DNA from: Myxococcales bacterium UBA1660
GTDB lineage: Bacteria > Myxococcota_A > Polyangia > Polyangiales > Houyiibacteriaceae
Assembly: GCA_002320815.1 (NCBI GenBank)
Contig: DCLA01000120.1
Coordinates: 1-64,000 of the forward strand
Reading direction: 5' to 3'
DNA: 64,000 bases
Part shown: in pieces, positions 8,883 to 17,809 of the stretch
Numbering within the stretch: position 1 is the first letter of the stretch
How the letters are laid out: each line of letters opens with the position of its first letter
Position numbers and translations under genes: made by a program
The notes under the pieces: model-generated
Databases searched by the model: none
Seen by the model: the letters and a program-made list of their open reading frames with translations, nothing else
What the model was told of the DNA's origin: nothing

Positions 8883-11257
8883 CCCGGCGCCCCCACCGCA
8901 TCGGCGGCGGGGTCCTGCTCGCCTCCCTCGCGCTCGCCATCGGCCTCGGGTCGGTGGCTCGGGCGCAGGATCTGCGGGAGCTCAACCGTGAGCTCACCGA
9001 CATCGAGGGCGACCTCGAGGCCGTGCGGGGACAACCCCTCCGAGCGCAGAACGTCCGGAGCCCTACCTACGTCGAAGAGCGCCTGACCGACGGCGAGCTC
9101 TACTACCGGCTCCAGGACTACCTGCGGGCCAGCATCATCTTCACCGATATCGTCGACAATCACCCGAACCACCCCGCGGCGGCCGACGCGCTCTTCCTCC
9201 TGGGCGACAGCCTCTTCCACGCCGGGGACTATCTCGGCGCCCGCAGCCGGTTCCGGCAGGTGCTCGACCGGGCCAACGACCCGACGATGCGCCCCTACAT
9301 CCAGCGGTCGCTGGGCCGGCTCATCGAGATCGCGATTCACATCCGCGACTTCGAAGGCGTCGACGCCTACTTCCAGCAGCTGAGCCGGCTTCCTCCCACC
9401 GAGGTCGAGGCGACCACCGCTTACTTCCGGGCCAAATACCTCTACAGCCGCGCAGTCCCCGAGGAGCAGGAGCTTCGAGAGGCCGGCACCGGCACCCTCG
9501 ACCAGCAGCAGCAGACCTTCGCCCCCGGCGCGCAGGTCGACCTCGCCACCCTCGAGCAGTCGCGACAGGCGTTCGAGGCGGTGCCCCAGGGGAGCCCGTA
9601 CTACCTGCAGGCGCGGTACTTCATCGGGGTCATCCACACCATCCGCAACGAGTACCCCCAGGGCATCGAGGCCTTCCGGCGAGTCCTCCGCGGCGAGGCG
9701 TCGACGCCCGAGCAGCGGAAGGTGCTGCACCTGACCCACCTCGCGCTCGGCCGGCTCCACTACGAGACGGACCAGCTCGACCAGGCCGTCGAGGCGTACC
9801 AGGCGGTGCCCCGGACCTCTCCCTACTTCGACACGGCGCTCTACGAGATCGCGTGGGTCTACATTCGCCTGGGCGACTCCACCCGCGCCGAGCGGGCCCT
9901 CGAGGTGCTCGCCGTGGCCGCGCCCGACAGCCACTACATCCCGGACGGCAAGGTCCTCCGGGGCAACCTCCTCCTCCGGAACGGTCGCTTCGACGACGCG
10001 AACGACGTCTTCCGCGAGGTGCGCAACCAATTCGGTCCCGTGCTGCGTGACCTCGACGAGATTCGTGACGCGAATCCGGACCTCCAGGCGTACTTCCGGC
10101 AACTGGTTCGAGAGAACATGGAAGCCTTCGACGTCAGCAACTTCCTCCCCGAGACCGCCCGGAACTGGGTGAACCTCGAGGGCGACTTCGAGCGCGCCGT
10201 CAACGCGCTCCGCGATCTCGCCCAGGCGCGGCAGCTCATCCGCGAGACCGACGACCTCGTCGTCCGCCTGAACGCGGCCCTCGGGGCGCCGAACCGGGTC
10301 AGCGTGTTCACGGACCTTCGTGAGCAGCGAGAGAAGACGACTGCCCTCCGAAACCGGCTGGTCTCCGTCCGCCGTCAGCTCGTCCGTTGGGAAGAGCGCA
10401 ACGTGCGTGGCTCTGGCGCGGAGCTGGACCAGGTGCGCTCGCAGCGCCGCCAGATCGAGCGACAGCTCGGCGGCATGCCCACCAACTCGGACGACTTCGT
10501 CGTGCGCGACGACGAGCTGCTCGGTCGATACCGAGCCCTCAATCGGCAGCTCGCGGAGATGGAGGTCGAGCTCCTGGGTATCGATGCGCGGATCGTAGCC
10601 CTGAAGCGCTTCCTCGACACCGCCGGCGCCGAGATGGAGAACACCGAGGCGATCCGCACGGAGATCGCTCAACAGGAAGCCGCCGTGGTGGCCTACCGGG
10701 AGCAGATCGCCGACCTCGAGAGGCTCATCGAGGTGGGCCGCATCCAGGTCGGTGTCGGAGATACGCGCTACGAGCGCGACGACCGACTCCGGAGCGAGTA
10801 CCAGGCGTTGGTCGACCGCGAGCGACAGCTCTCCGGCGCGGCGAACAGCGAAGCCGAGCCTCTGTTCCGTCGGGCCGCCAGCATCGAGTCGGCCATCAAC
10901 ACCTACGACGCACGCGTCGATGCGGTGGTCGAGGAGCGAGTGGCCGAGATGCGCCGAGTCATCGACGAGGAGTCCGCCAAGCTCGTGGGCTACCGTAACG
11001 AAGTCGCCGGGCTCGAGGGCGAAGCCGAGGAAGTCATCGGCGCCGTCACCGCCGACACGTTCACCGAGGTGCGCGATCGCTTCTACGACTTGGTGCTTCG
11101 CGCCGACGTCGGGCGGATCGACGTCTCGTGGGCGCGCCGGGAGGAGCACCGCATGCGTGTCGACATGCTCACCCGAGAGCGTTCGCGCGACCTACAGGCC
11201 CTCGATGACGAGTTCCGCGACATCATGGACGAGGGTGGCCAGGAGGGCGACCAGTGA
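8879..11257 (+). CDS. Large periplasmic TPR / coiled-coil protein
   Basis: This 792-residue protein has a signal peptide (1-29, SVARAQD). Roughly residues 60-400 are TPR-like pairs of helices (ELYYRLQDYLRASIIFTDIV, ADALFLLGDSLFHAGDYLGA, LGRLHYETDQLDQAVEAYQA). A long helical segment from about 440 to 790 is rich in Glu, Arg and Gln with heptad spacing, indicating coiled coil (LRNRLVSVRRQLVRWEERN, LNRQLAEMEVELLGIDARIV). It starts inside the stop of the previous gene and ends in a GTGA overlap with the next. It is probably a scaffold across the periplasm. No close named homologue is assigned. Confidence 0.8.
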   Translation: MTRRPHRIGGGVLLASLALAIGLGSVARAQDLRELNRELTDIEGDLEAVRGQPLRAQNVRSPTYVEERLTDGELYYRLQDYLRASIIFTDIVDNHPNHPAAADALFLLGDSLFHAGDYLGARSRFRQVLDRANDPTMRPYIQRSLGRLIEIAIHIRDFEGVDAYFQQLSRLPPTEVEATTAYFRAKYLYSRAVPEEQELREAGTGTLDQQQQTFAPGAQVDLATLEQSRQAFEAVPQGSPYYLQARYFIGVIHTIRNEYPQGIEAFRRVLRGEASTPEQRKVLHLTHLALGRLHYETDQLDQAVEAYQAVPRTSPYFDTALYEIAWVYIRLGDSTRAERALEVLAVAAPDSHYIPDGKVLRGNLLLRNGRFDDANDVFREVRNQFGPVLRDLDEIRDANPDLQAYFRQLVRENMEAFDVSNFLPETARNWVNLEGDFERAVNALRDLAQARQLIRETDDLVVRLNAALGAPNRVSVFTDLREQREKTTALRNRLVSVRRQLVRWEERNVRGSGAELDQVRSQRRQIERQLGGMPTNSDDFVVRDDELLGRYRALNRQLAEMEVELLGIDARIVALKRFLDTAGAEMENTEAIRTEIAQQEAAVVAYREQIADLERLIEVGRIQVGVGDTRYERDDRLRSEYQALVDRERQLSGAANSEAEPLFRRAASIESAINTYDARVDAVVEERVAEMRRVIDEESAKLVGYRNEVAGLEGEAEEVIGAVTADTFTEVRDRFYDLVLRADVGRIDVSWARREEHRMRVDMLTRERSRDLQALDDEFRDIMDEGGQEGDQ

Positions 11258-14200
11258 GGCCGTCGAAGATGAAGATCGGTACGTTGCTCGGGTTGCTCGC
11301 GATGAGCGTCCCGGCGGTGGCCCAGGACGCGGGCGTCGCCGACGCCGGGGTTCCGGCCGACGCGGCCGCGAGCCCGGATGGGGTGACCGCGAACGGCACG
11401 GTGAACGGTACGGTCGCCAACGGAACGGTCGCGGCGACCGCGGACACCTCTGCGTCGCCCCTTCCATCGTTCCTCGACACCACGGACCAACGGATCGTGG
11501 ACAACCGTCCCGCACCGACGCCGCAGCAGATCGCGGCGCTGCGCGAGATGGAAGCCGAGGTCGATCGCTTCACCAACTCGGGGTCCGCCTACCGGAACAC
11601 GGTCGTCTCTCTCGTGCGACGCGAGTACCTGCGCCAGCGCCGGGGGCGGAACCGTTGGTACGGTCGCCAGATCGCCGAAGAGGAACGGCTCCTGGACGAG
11701 GCGCGAGAGCGCGCCATCCAGCAGTTCGAGCGCTTCATCGCGCGCTACCCGGATGACCCGACCTACACCGCGGACGCGATGTTCCGCCTGGGCGAACTCT
11801 ACTTCGAGCGGAGCGCGATCCAGTTCCAGCAGGAGTACGACCGCCTCCAGATCCTCGCCGACCAGGGGCAGGAGGTCGACCTGCCCGAGCAGCCGGACTT
11901 CACGCCGACCATCGAACTCTACCAGCGGCTCCTCCGGCAGTTCCCCGACTACCGTCGCCGCGACGGTGTCTTCTACCTCATCGGCTACTGCCTGAACGAG
12001 ATGGGGCGGGTCGACGAGGCCCTGCGGGCCTGGCTCAACCTCGTGTGCGCCAACCGCTTCACCTACCACCCGGACCAGTTCGCCGCCGAGCAAGCGGAGG
12101 ACGCCGCGGAGAACGCGGACGCCGACGCGGAAGCCGACAGCCCCGACGCGCACCCGGCGGCCAGCCTCGACGCGGAGCCCCTGGTTCCCGAGGGCGGCCC
12201 CTTCGTGAACCCCTATGGCGAGTGCGAGCCCGTCATGGAGGACGCCGAGTTCATCTCCGAGACCTGGTTCCGGGTCGGCGAGTACCACTTCGACGACTAC
12301 GGCAGCGAGCACGCCCTGGACCTGGCCATCGCGGCCTACAACCAGATCCTCGAGAAGCCGGACGACCGGAACTACAACCTGGCCCTCTACAAGGTGGCCT
12401 GGGCGTACTACCGCGCCAGCCGCTACCCGGAGGCCATCCGGCACTTCGCGATGTTGGTGCAGTGGTCCGACGACGAGCAGGAGCGGACCGGTAACGCCGG
12501 CTCCGAGCTGCGCCCGGAGGCCATCCAGTACCTCGGCATCGCCTTCGCGTACGACGACTGGAACGAGAACGGTCTGCCCGACACCGTCGAGGGCCAGCCC
12601 AGCGGCATCCAGCGAGTGCAGGACGCCACCTTGGTGCCCCAGGACCGGCCGTGGACGCCGGACGTCTACTTCGCCCTGGGTCAGGTCTACTTCGACGAGG
12701 CCAAGTACCCGGAGGCCATCGAGGTCTGGCGCCTGGCGCTCTCCAAGTGGCCGAACCATCGGCAGGCTCCAGAGATCACCAACCAGATCCGTCTGGCTCT
12801 GGAGAACCAGAACCAGTTCGAGGCGGCCATGACCGTCCAGAGCGAGCTCGCCCAGTTCGGCGAGGGCTCGGATTGGTGGAACTCCAACATGGAGAACCCC
12901 GCCGAGCAGCGCGAGGCCGAGCAGCTCGCCGAGAACGCGCTGATCGCGACCGCCATCCAGCAGCACCAGTTCGCCCAGCGCGAGCGCCGGCACTGCGTGG
13001 AGCTCATTCAAGCTGGGGCCCAGGAAGAGGCGCTCGCCCGCTGTCAGCAGGCACAGACCTTCTACGGGAACGCCGCCGACGCCTACCGCCGGTACCTGGA
13101 GCGTTATCCCAACAGCCCGAACGCCTACGAGCTCCACTACAACCTCGCCGACGCTCTCTACTGGTCCGAGCGCTACGAAGAGGCCGCCGTGGAGTACGCG
13201 GCCGTCCGCGACTCGAACCTCGACGACATCCACCTCTCCGAGTCGGCCCGTCGAGTGGTCGAGTCCATCGAGCGCATCGTCGAGAAGGCGGTCGAGAGCG
13301 GCCAGCTGACCATCCGTGAAGAAGCCCCCGAGGCGCAGGGCACGCCCCCGCAGGTCCGTCCGGTTGCGATGCCGGAGCTGCTGCAGCGCTTGGCGCAGGC
13401 TCGCGAGCTCTACATCGCCCGCGTCCCCGAGGAGCGCGACTCCGAGGGCGTTCGTGCGGCCTACGAGTACAATAACGCCCTGGTGCTCTACTGGTACGGC
13501 TACTGGCCGCAAGCCAAGGAGCGTTTCGAGCGCATCTTCGAGGAGCGGTGCGCCGGTCCCTACGCGAACCAGACCGGTCTCGTCGCTTGGGAGAACCTCC
13601 GGGCCATGGCGATCGCGCTCGACCAGCGAGACGAGATCGAGCGCCTCGCCGTCACCCTGAACGAGCGACAGTGTACCTTCGACCCGGAGGGCGAGCCCTG
13701 TCCGCGCGGTGACGAGCTGGAAGCGTTCTGTGGCAACTCCAACAACTCGAACGACCGCTGCTGTAGGGCTCTCGGTGACATCACCGCCATCGAGTTCCAG
13801 CGCGCCGTCGAGATGTTCGAGGAGGCCGAGGCCGCCGAGGCTGCCGGCAACAGCGCCCAGGCCCAGGAGCTCTACCTCCGGTCGGCCGTGATGCTGGTGA
13901 ACGCCGTGAACCAGACGCCGGGGCACGAGCAGGCGCCCATCGCGCTCGAGCGCGCGGCGACTGCCCTCGAGGCTACCCAGCGCTTCGACTCGGCTCGCTC
14001 GCTCTACCAGCGAATCATCGACGAGGTGGGTCCGCAGACCAGCGACGACCCCACGCGCCAGCAGTCCCTCGACCGCATCGTGGCCAACGCCTACTTCCGG
14101 GTGGCCTACAACGCGAACCGGGGTTTCGAGTTCGAAGAGGCGGTGTCCAACTACCGCACCTTGGTGGACTCCCCGCGCTTCGCTCGCTCGAGTGACACCA

Positions 14201-15246
14201 CGATCCAGGGGTTCCGCCGGGACGCCCTGGTGAACACGGCCGTCATCATGGAGCGCCTGCAGCGCTATGACGAGGCACTCCGCTACTACCGAGAGATCAT
14301 CGACTCCTCGTCGGCCGACGCCGAGCTGAAGCGGACGTCGCTCTACCGGATCGCGGAGATCGCGTACAACCGGAACGACAACAACACCGCCATCCGAGAC
14401 TACCGGACCTTCATCGACCGCTACCGGAACGACCGGGACGCGGGCGAGCTCGTGGTCCAGGCCTACTGGCGCATCGCCCAGGTCCGGCAGCGGATGCGCC
14501 AGACCCGCGACTACCGCGCGGCGCTGAACGATGTCGTCCAGGCCTACGGTCGCAGCGGTCAGGAGCCCGGCTCCATCGCCGCCGAGTACGCGGCCAACGC
14601 GGCCTTCATCCTGGCCAACGAGAACATCGACGAGTTCGAGGACTTCGCCATCCGCGCGGGCAACCCGCGGACCCTCGAGGTCTACATCGAGTCCCTCAAA
14701 TCCCAGATCGACACCGGCGCGACCCGTGCCGGCGAGCTGGCCGAGGGGTACAACGCGGTGACTGGCTACCGTCGGCCCACCTGGACCATCGCCGCCTTCG
14801 TGCAGCAGGGCCGCATCTACGAGCTCCTCGCCAAGGGCGTCCTGAACGCGCCGATCCCCTTCGTGTTGCCCGCTGCCGTGCAGCAGCAGCTCCGGGGTCA
14901 GCGGCTGAACCAGGAGACCCGGGACGAGATCCAGTTCCAGATCGAGGACGCGGTTCGCCAGGTCCTCGACGCCAAGACCCGGCCCATCGAGTGCCTCGCC
15001 GTCGCCCGCTACGCGCTTGCCGCTCGCGCGGCCCGCGCAGGTTCCCTCGACACCGAATACACGCGCACCGCCATCGACCGTCTCCAGGCATACGGTGACG
15101 AGCGCATCGCCGAGTGCATCGCGGAGGCACAGGCGCAGGACGCGAGCTTCGCCGCGTACTCGCCGGGTGAGTTCGCCCGCGCGCCGCGAGGCCAGACCAT
15201 GACCATCGAGGCGGACATCACCCCGCCGCCGCTGGAGGCCCAGTGA
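11254..15246 (+). CDS. Giant TPR protein, GltD/NfsD-like
   Basis: The protein has 1330 residues, a signal peptide (MKIGTLLGLLAMSVPAVAQD near the N-terminus) and many TPR units throughout: YPDDPTYTADAMFRLGELYFE, VYFALGQVYFDEAKYPEAIE, YELHYNLADALYWSERYEEAA, LYRIAEIAYNRNDNNTAIRD. An acidic insertion lies near residue 285-305, and two Cys-rich patches lie near 815-835. GTG 11254 overlaps the previous stop; ATG 11269 is a possible alternative. Size, TPR content and position just before a TPR lipoprotein match GltD (AgmU) of Myxococcus gliding or NfsD of sporulation. That assignment rests on architecture and gene order, not on alignment. Confidence 0.8.
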   Translation: MRPSKMKIGTLLGLLAMSVPAVAQDAGVADAGVPADAAASPDGVTANGTVNGTVANGTVAATADTSASPLPSFLDTTDQRIVDNRPAPTPQQIAALREMEAEVDRFTNSGSAYRNTVVSLVRREYLRQRRGRNRWYGRQIAEEERLLDEARERAIQQFERFIARYPDDPTYTADAMFRLGELYFERSAIQFQQEYDRLQILADQGQEVDLPEQPDFTPTIELYQRLLRQFPDYRRRDGVFYLIGYCLNEMGRVDEALRAWLNLVCANRFTYHPDQFAAEQAEDAAENADADAEADSPDAHPAASLDAEPLVPEGGPFVNPYGECEPVMEDAEFISETWFRVGEYHFDDYGSEHALDLAIAAYNQILEKPDDRNYNLALYKVAWAYYRASRYPEAIRHFAMLVQWSDDEQERTGNAGSELRPEAIQYLGIAFAYDDWNENGLPDTVEGQPSGIQRVQDATLVPQDRPWTPDVYFALGQVYFDEAKYPEAIEVWRLALSKWPNHRQAPEITNQIRLALENQNQFEAAMTVQSELAQFGEGSDWWNSNMENPAEQREAEQLAENALIATAIQQHQFAQRERRHCVELIQAGAQEEALARCQQAQTFYGNAADAYRRYLERYPNSPNAYELHYNLADALYWSERYEEAAVEYAAVRDSNLDDIHLSESARRVVESIERIVEKAVESGQLTIREEAPEAQGTPPQVRPVAMPELLQRLAQARELYIARVPEERDSEGVRAAYEYNNALVLYWYGYWPQAKERFERIFEERCAGPYANQTGLVAWENLRAMAIALDQRDEIERLAVTLNERQCTFDPEGEPCPRGDELEAFCGNSNNSNDRCCRALGDITAIEFQRAVEMFEEAEAAEAAGNSAQAQELYLRSAVMLVNAVNQTPGHEQAPIALERAATALEATQRFDSARSLYQRIIDEVGPQTSDDPTRQQSLDRIVANAYFRVAYNANRGFEFEEAVSNYRTLVDSPRFARSSDTTIQGFRRDALVNTAVIMERLQRYDEALRYYREIIDSSSADAELKRTSLYRIAEIAYNRNDNNTAIRDYRTFIDRYRNDRDAGELVVQAYWRIAQVRQRMRQTRDYRAALNDVVQAYGRSGQEPGSIAAEYAANAAFILANENIDEFEDFAIRAGNPRTLEVYIESLKSQIDTGATRAGELAEGYNAVTGYRRPTWTIAAFVQQGRIYELLAKGVLNAPIPFVLPAAVQQQLRGQRLNQETRDEIQFQIEDAVRQVLDAKTRPIECLAVARYALAARAARAGSLDTEYTRTAIDRLQAYGDERIAECIAEAQAQDASFAAYSPGEFARAPRGQTMTIEADITPPPLEAQ

Positions 15247-16712
15247 CCATGGAGAACGGCGTTCTCGGTTCGATCCTCACCACCATCCCGCGCGGCATCG
15301 CCCGCCTGGGGCTGGTGGGGGTCCTCGCCTGCACCGCGCCCCTCGCGGGCTGCGGTGACGACGAAGAAGAGACCACCGCCGAAGGCGGCGAGGGCACCAC
15401 CGGCGGCGAGACCGCCGGCGGGTCCACCGACGGCGGCGGCAGCACCGGCGGCGGCGCGACCGGTGGCGGCGGCGGATGGGACGGCGACGAGGCCGGCGGC
15501 GGAGCCACCGCGGGTGGCGGCGACGCCGGAGACGGAGCGGGTGGAGGCACCGCCGAGGAACCGAACCCCTTCGGAACCAGCCGCGCCGAGCAGTGTCGGC
15601 AGCCCGACCGCCGGCCGATGAGCGGCTCGGCCCAGAGCTCCTTCGACCAGGGCACCCGGTACGCCCGCGCGGGCAACACCGCCCAGGCTCAGCAGGCCTT
15701 CCAGGCCGCGCTGAGCGCGGACTCCAACGCCTACAAGGCGGCCTACAACCTGGGCGTCCTCGCCGACCGCGAGGGCAACGAGACCCAGGCCATGGAGTTC
15801 TATCGGCGCGCACTCCGGATCCAGCCGGACTACGAGGCCGCCGCCGACGGGATGGTCACCATCTTCCTCCGTCGCGGCTCCGTGCCCGACGCGGTCGCGT
15901 TCGTGGAGCCGCTCGCCCGGCAGAACCCGCGGAACCTGCACCTCCAGTCCCTCTACGCCGAGGTCCTGGTCCGCGCCGAACGCTACGACGCCGCCTGGAA
16001 CGCGGCGCGCACCGCGCTCCGCTGCAACGAGCGCTTCGTCCCCGCGCTGACCGCGCTGGTGAAGGCCTCGCTGAAGCAAGGCCGTCGCGAGCTCGGCGAG
16101 TCCATCCTCGAGCAGGCCTTGGCCATCGAGGAGACCAACGCCGAGCTCCACTACATCCAGGGGATGCTCTACCGCGAGGACGACGCCCGTTTTCGGGACG
16201 CGCTCCGCGAGTTCACCCGCGCCGTCCAGCTCCGGCCAGACTATGCCGAGGCCCGGATGGCGCTCGGCGTCGCCCAGCTGGCTGGCGGCAACTACACCGA
16301 GGCGCTCCAGAACTTCCAGGTCGCCTCGCAGCTCGCCCCCGGGCTGGTCGCCGTCCATCTGAACCTCGGCGACGCCTACCGCGCCACCAAGCAGTGGCAG
16401 CTCGCCAAGCGCTCCTTCGACAAGGCGCTCCAGATGGAGCCGAACCTGGCCCAGGCGCACTTCAACCTCGGCCTCATGTACATGAGCGCGGGGGCCGAGT
16501 TCCCCGGGCTCGACGAGCTCCAGGCGCTGCAGAAGGCCAAGGAAGAGTTCACCGCCTACCGCAACCAGATGGGCTCGCGCTTGCCGCGGGAAGACATCTC
16601 CGAGCAGTACCTGGCGGACCTCAACCGCCAGATCGAGCGGACCGAGCGGCGCCTCGAGCGCGAACGGGCCGCGGCCCAGCAGGAAGCCGAGCGTGGGGCT
16701 CGGACCGAGTGA
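15243..16712 (+). CDS. TPR outer-membrane lipoprotein, GltE (AglT)/NfsE-like
   Basis: The signal peptide ends in the lipobox LAGC (Cys37), so the mature protein should be lipidated. A long Gly/Thr/Glu linker (38-115) precedes at least six TPRs (SSFDQGTRYARAGNTAQAQQ, AAYNLGVLADREGNETQAME, LHYIQGMLYREDDARFRDA, AHFNLGLMYMSAGAEFPG). A charged C-terminal helix follows. The longest frame starts at GTG 15243, overlapping the previous stop; ATG 15249 is possible. It sits between the giant TPR gene and a small exported-protein gene, as AglT/GltE does in Myxococcus. It probably tethers the complex to the outer membrane. Confidence 0.83.
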   Translation: MTMENGVLGSILTTIPRGIARLGLVGVLACTAPLAGCGDDEEETTAEGGEGTTGGETAGGSTDGGGSTGGGATGGGGGWDGDEAGGGATAGGGDAGDGAGGGTAEEPNPFGTSRAEQCRQPDRRPMSGSAQSSFDQGTRYARAGNTAQAQQAFQAALSADSNAYKAAYNLGVLADREGNETQAMEFYRRALRIQPDYEAAADGMVTIFLRRGSVPDAVAFVEPLARQNPRNLHLQSLYAEVLVRAERYDAAWNAARTALRCNERFVPALTALVKASLKQGRRELGESILEQALAIEETNAELHYIQGMLYREDDARFRDALREFTRAVQLRPDYAEARMALGVAQLAGGNYTEALQNFQVASQLAPGLVAVHLNLGDAYRATKQWQLAKRSFDKALQMEPNLAQAHFNLGLMYMSAGAEFPGLDELQALQKAKEEFTAYRNQMGSRLPREDISEQYLADLNRQIERTERRLERERAAAQQEAERGARTE

Positions 16713-16726
16713 ACGGAGAGAACGCC

Positions 16727-16981
16727 ATGAACCGAATCGTCCAGCTCGTGTCCTCCCTCGCCCTCCTGGGCGCGCTCGCCCTCGCGTTTGGCCCGAGCGC
16801 AGCCGAGGCCCAGCGGCAGCCCCGCGTGATCCAGCTCGAAGAGATCCAGATCGAGGGCCGGGTGCAGAAGCCCAACGCCTTCTACATCCTCAACCGAGCC
16901 CAGCTCGGCTACGAGGTGCTCGATCTGCGGACCAGCTTCGTGCGCGAGATCATCCGCAGCGTCCGCCGCGAGCCCTTCTGA
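16727..16981 (+). CDS. Small conserved exported protein
   Basis: This 84-residue protein starts at ATG 16727, with GGAG 7 bases upstream. It has a signal peptide (MNRIVQLVSSLALLGALALA...AEAQ). The compact rest contains QLEEIQIEGRVQKPNAFYIL and LGYEVLDLRTSFVREIIRSV. It lies 14 bases after the lipoprotein gene and 25 before a MotA-like gene. Its position equals that of gltF/nfsF in the Myxococcus clusters, but I cannot confirm homology. The EGRVQKPNAFYIL stretch looks like a conserved binding motif. Confidence 0.75.
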   Translation: MNRIVQLVSSLALLGALALAFGPSAAEAQRQPRVIQLEEIQIEGRVQKPNAFYILNRAQLGYEVLDLRTSFVREIIRSVRREPF

Positions 16982-17006
16982 GCACGAACATCGAGCGCCG
17001 CGCCGA

Positions 17007-17636
17007 GTGACGGGCTTCCACATCGCACAGCTCGTCCTCGGGTTGGGGGTGCTCGGCCTGATCGGACGCCGGGTCCACGAGGTCTACTTCGAGGCTGGGC
17101 GCTTCGACGCGCGCCTCGGCGAGGCGCTCCTCGCCAGCCTGCGAGCGGGCGAGATCGAGCGCGCCCGAGCCCTGGTCCGGGCTGCCGGTCCCGCCTGGGA
17201 CGCGCGGCTGGGTGGGGCGGCGCTCACCGCTCACGACGACGGCGTCGACGTCGGAGCGCACGTCGACGAGGTCATGACCGATCTCCGCTTCCGCGCCGCC
17301 GCCGGTCTGCGGAGCCTCCGAGTGCTCGGGAGCATCGGCTCGGCCAGTGGGCTGATGGGAGCGTGCGTGGAGTTCGTCTGGCTGATGGCCGGCGACCACG
17401 GTCTCACCGGCCTGATGGCCGGGCGTCCTCAGGAGATCGCCACCGGGCGCGCGCTCCTCGCCGTCGCCATCGGTTTCTCGGTGCTGATCGTGGCCCTGTC
17501 GGCCCGCACCCAGCTCGCGCGGGACGGGGCTGCGCTGCTCGCGCGAGCCCGCAAGCTCGCCGGCGCGCTGGACCGATGGGGGCACCGCGGGCCCGCCAAC
17601 GGATCGGGAAGCGGCGAGATCGCAGCGGATCTGTAG
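17007..17636 (+). CDS. MotA/TolQ/ExbB-like inner-membrane protein
   Basis: The protein has 209 residues and three predicted membrane helices: about 4-22 (HIAQLVLGLGVLGLIGRRV), 108-131 (RVLGSIGSASGLMGACVEFV) and 147-166 (LLAVAIGFSVLIVALSA). A cytoplasmic loop lies between the first two. This is the TolQ/ExbB/MotA topology, and LGSIGSASGLMG resembles the family's second-helix region. GTG 17007 is the start. No ExbD/TolR partner is present in the window, unlike the AglR-AglQ-AglS motor. It may energise the neighbouring TonB-like protein with a partner encoded elsewhere. Family call moderate. Confidence 0.7.
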   Translation: MTGFHIAQLVLGLGVLGLIGRRVHEVYFEAGRFDARLGEALLASLRAGEIERARALVRAAGPAWDARLGGAALTAHDDGVDVGAHVDEVMTDLRFRAAAGLRSLRVLGSIGSASGLMGACVEFVWLMAGDHGLTGLMAGRPQEIATGRALLAVAIGFSVLIVALSARTQLARDGAALLARARKLAGALDRWGHRGPANGSGSGEIAADL

Positions 17637-17681
17637 CGCCGACCTTTACCGGCGCGTCCCCCCGATGGTAGATTCCGGCGA

Positions 17682-17710
17682 GCTTCCATTTTTGGAAGCG
17701 GCCTCTTTTT
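17682..17710 (+). terminator. Stem-loop with T-tract after the envelope operon
   Basis: GCTTCC (17682-17687) and GGAAGC (17694-17699) form a 6-bp stem with loop ATTTTT. A run of five T follows at 17706-17710. The hairpin to T-run gap of about 6 bases is long for an intrinsic terminator. Confidence 0.45.
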
Positions 17711-17721
17711 CACCCACTCGG

Positions 17722-17746
17722 GGAACTTTCACTCGGCAGGGATGTC
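17722..17746 (+). promoter_or_regulatory. Candidate ECF promoter for the FHA/TonB gene
   Basis: GGAACTT (17722-17728) and TGTC (17743-17746) are arranged as GGAAC-N16-TGTC, the classical ECF layout. It lies 64 bases before the ATG at 17810 and directly after a terminator-like hairpin. The same spacing occurs upstream of the window's ECF sigma gene. Confidence 0.5.
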
Positions 17747-17809
17747 GAGCCCGGTCAGGACCCTCACCCGAGGTGTCCTCGACCACGACGAAGAGAGACG
17801 ACACAGGCG

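Noticed and set aside
8816..11149. Long minus-strand open frame (777 codons) opposite the TPR/coiled-coil gene
   Set aside because: It is antisense to a protein with clear signal peptide and TPR pattern; GC-rich third positions keep opposite frames open. Composition (His/Val/Gly/Leu/Asp-rich) is typical of such shadows.
11083..13926. 947-codon minus-strand open frame opposite the giant TPR gene
   Set aside because: Same reason; no domain, signal peptide or ribosome binding site, and the plus strand encodes regular TPRs.
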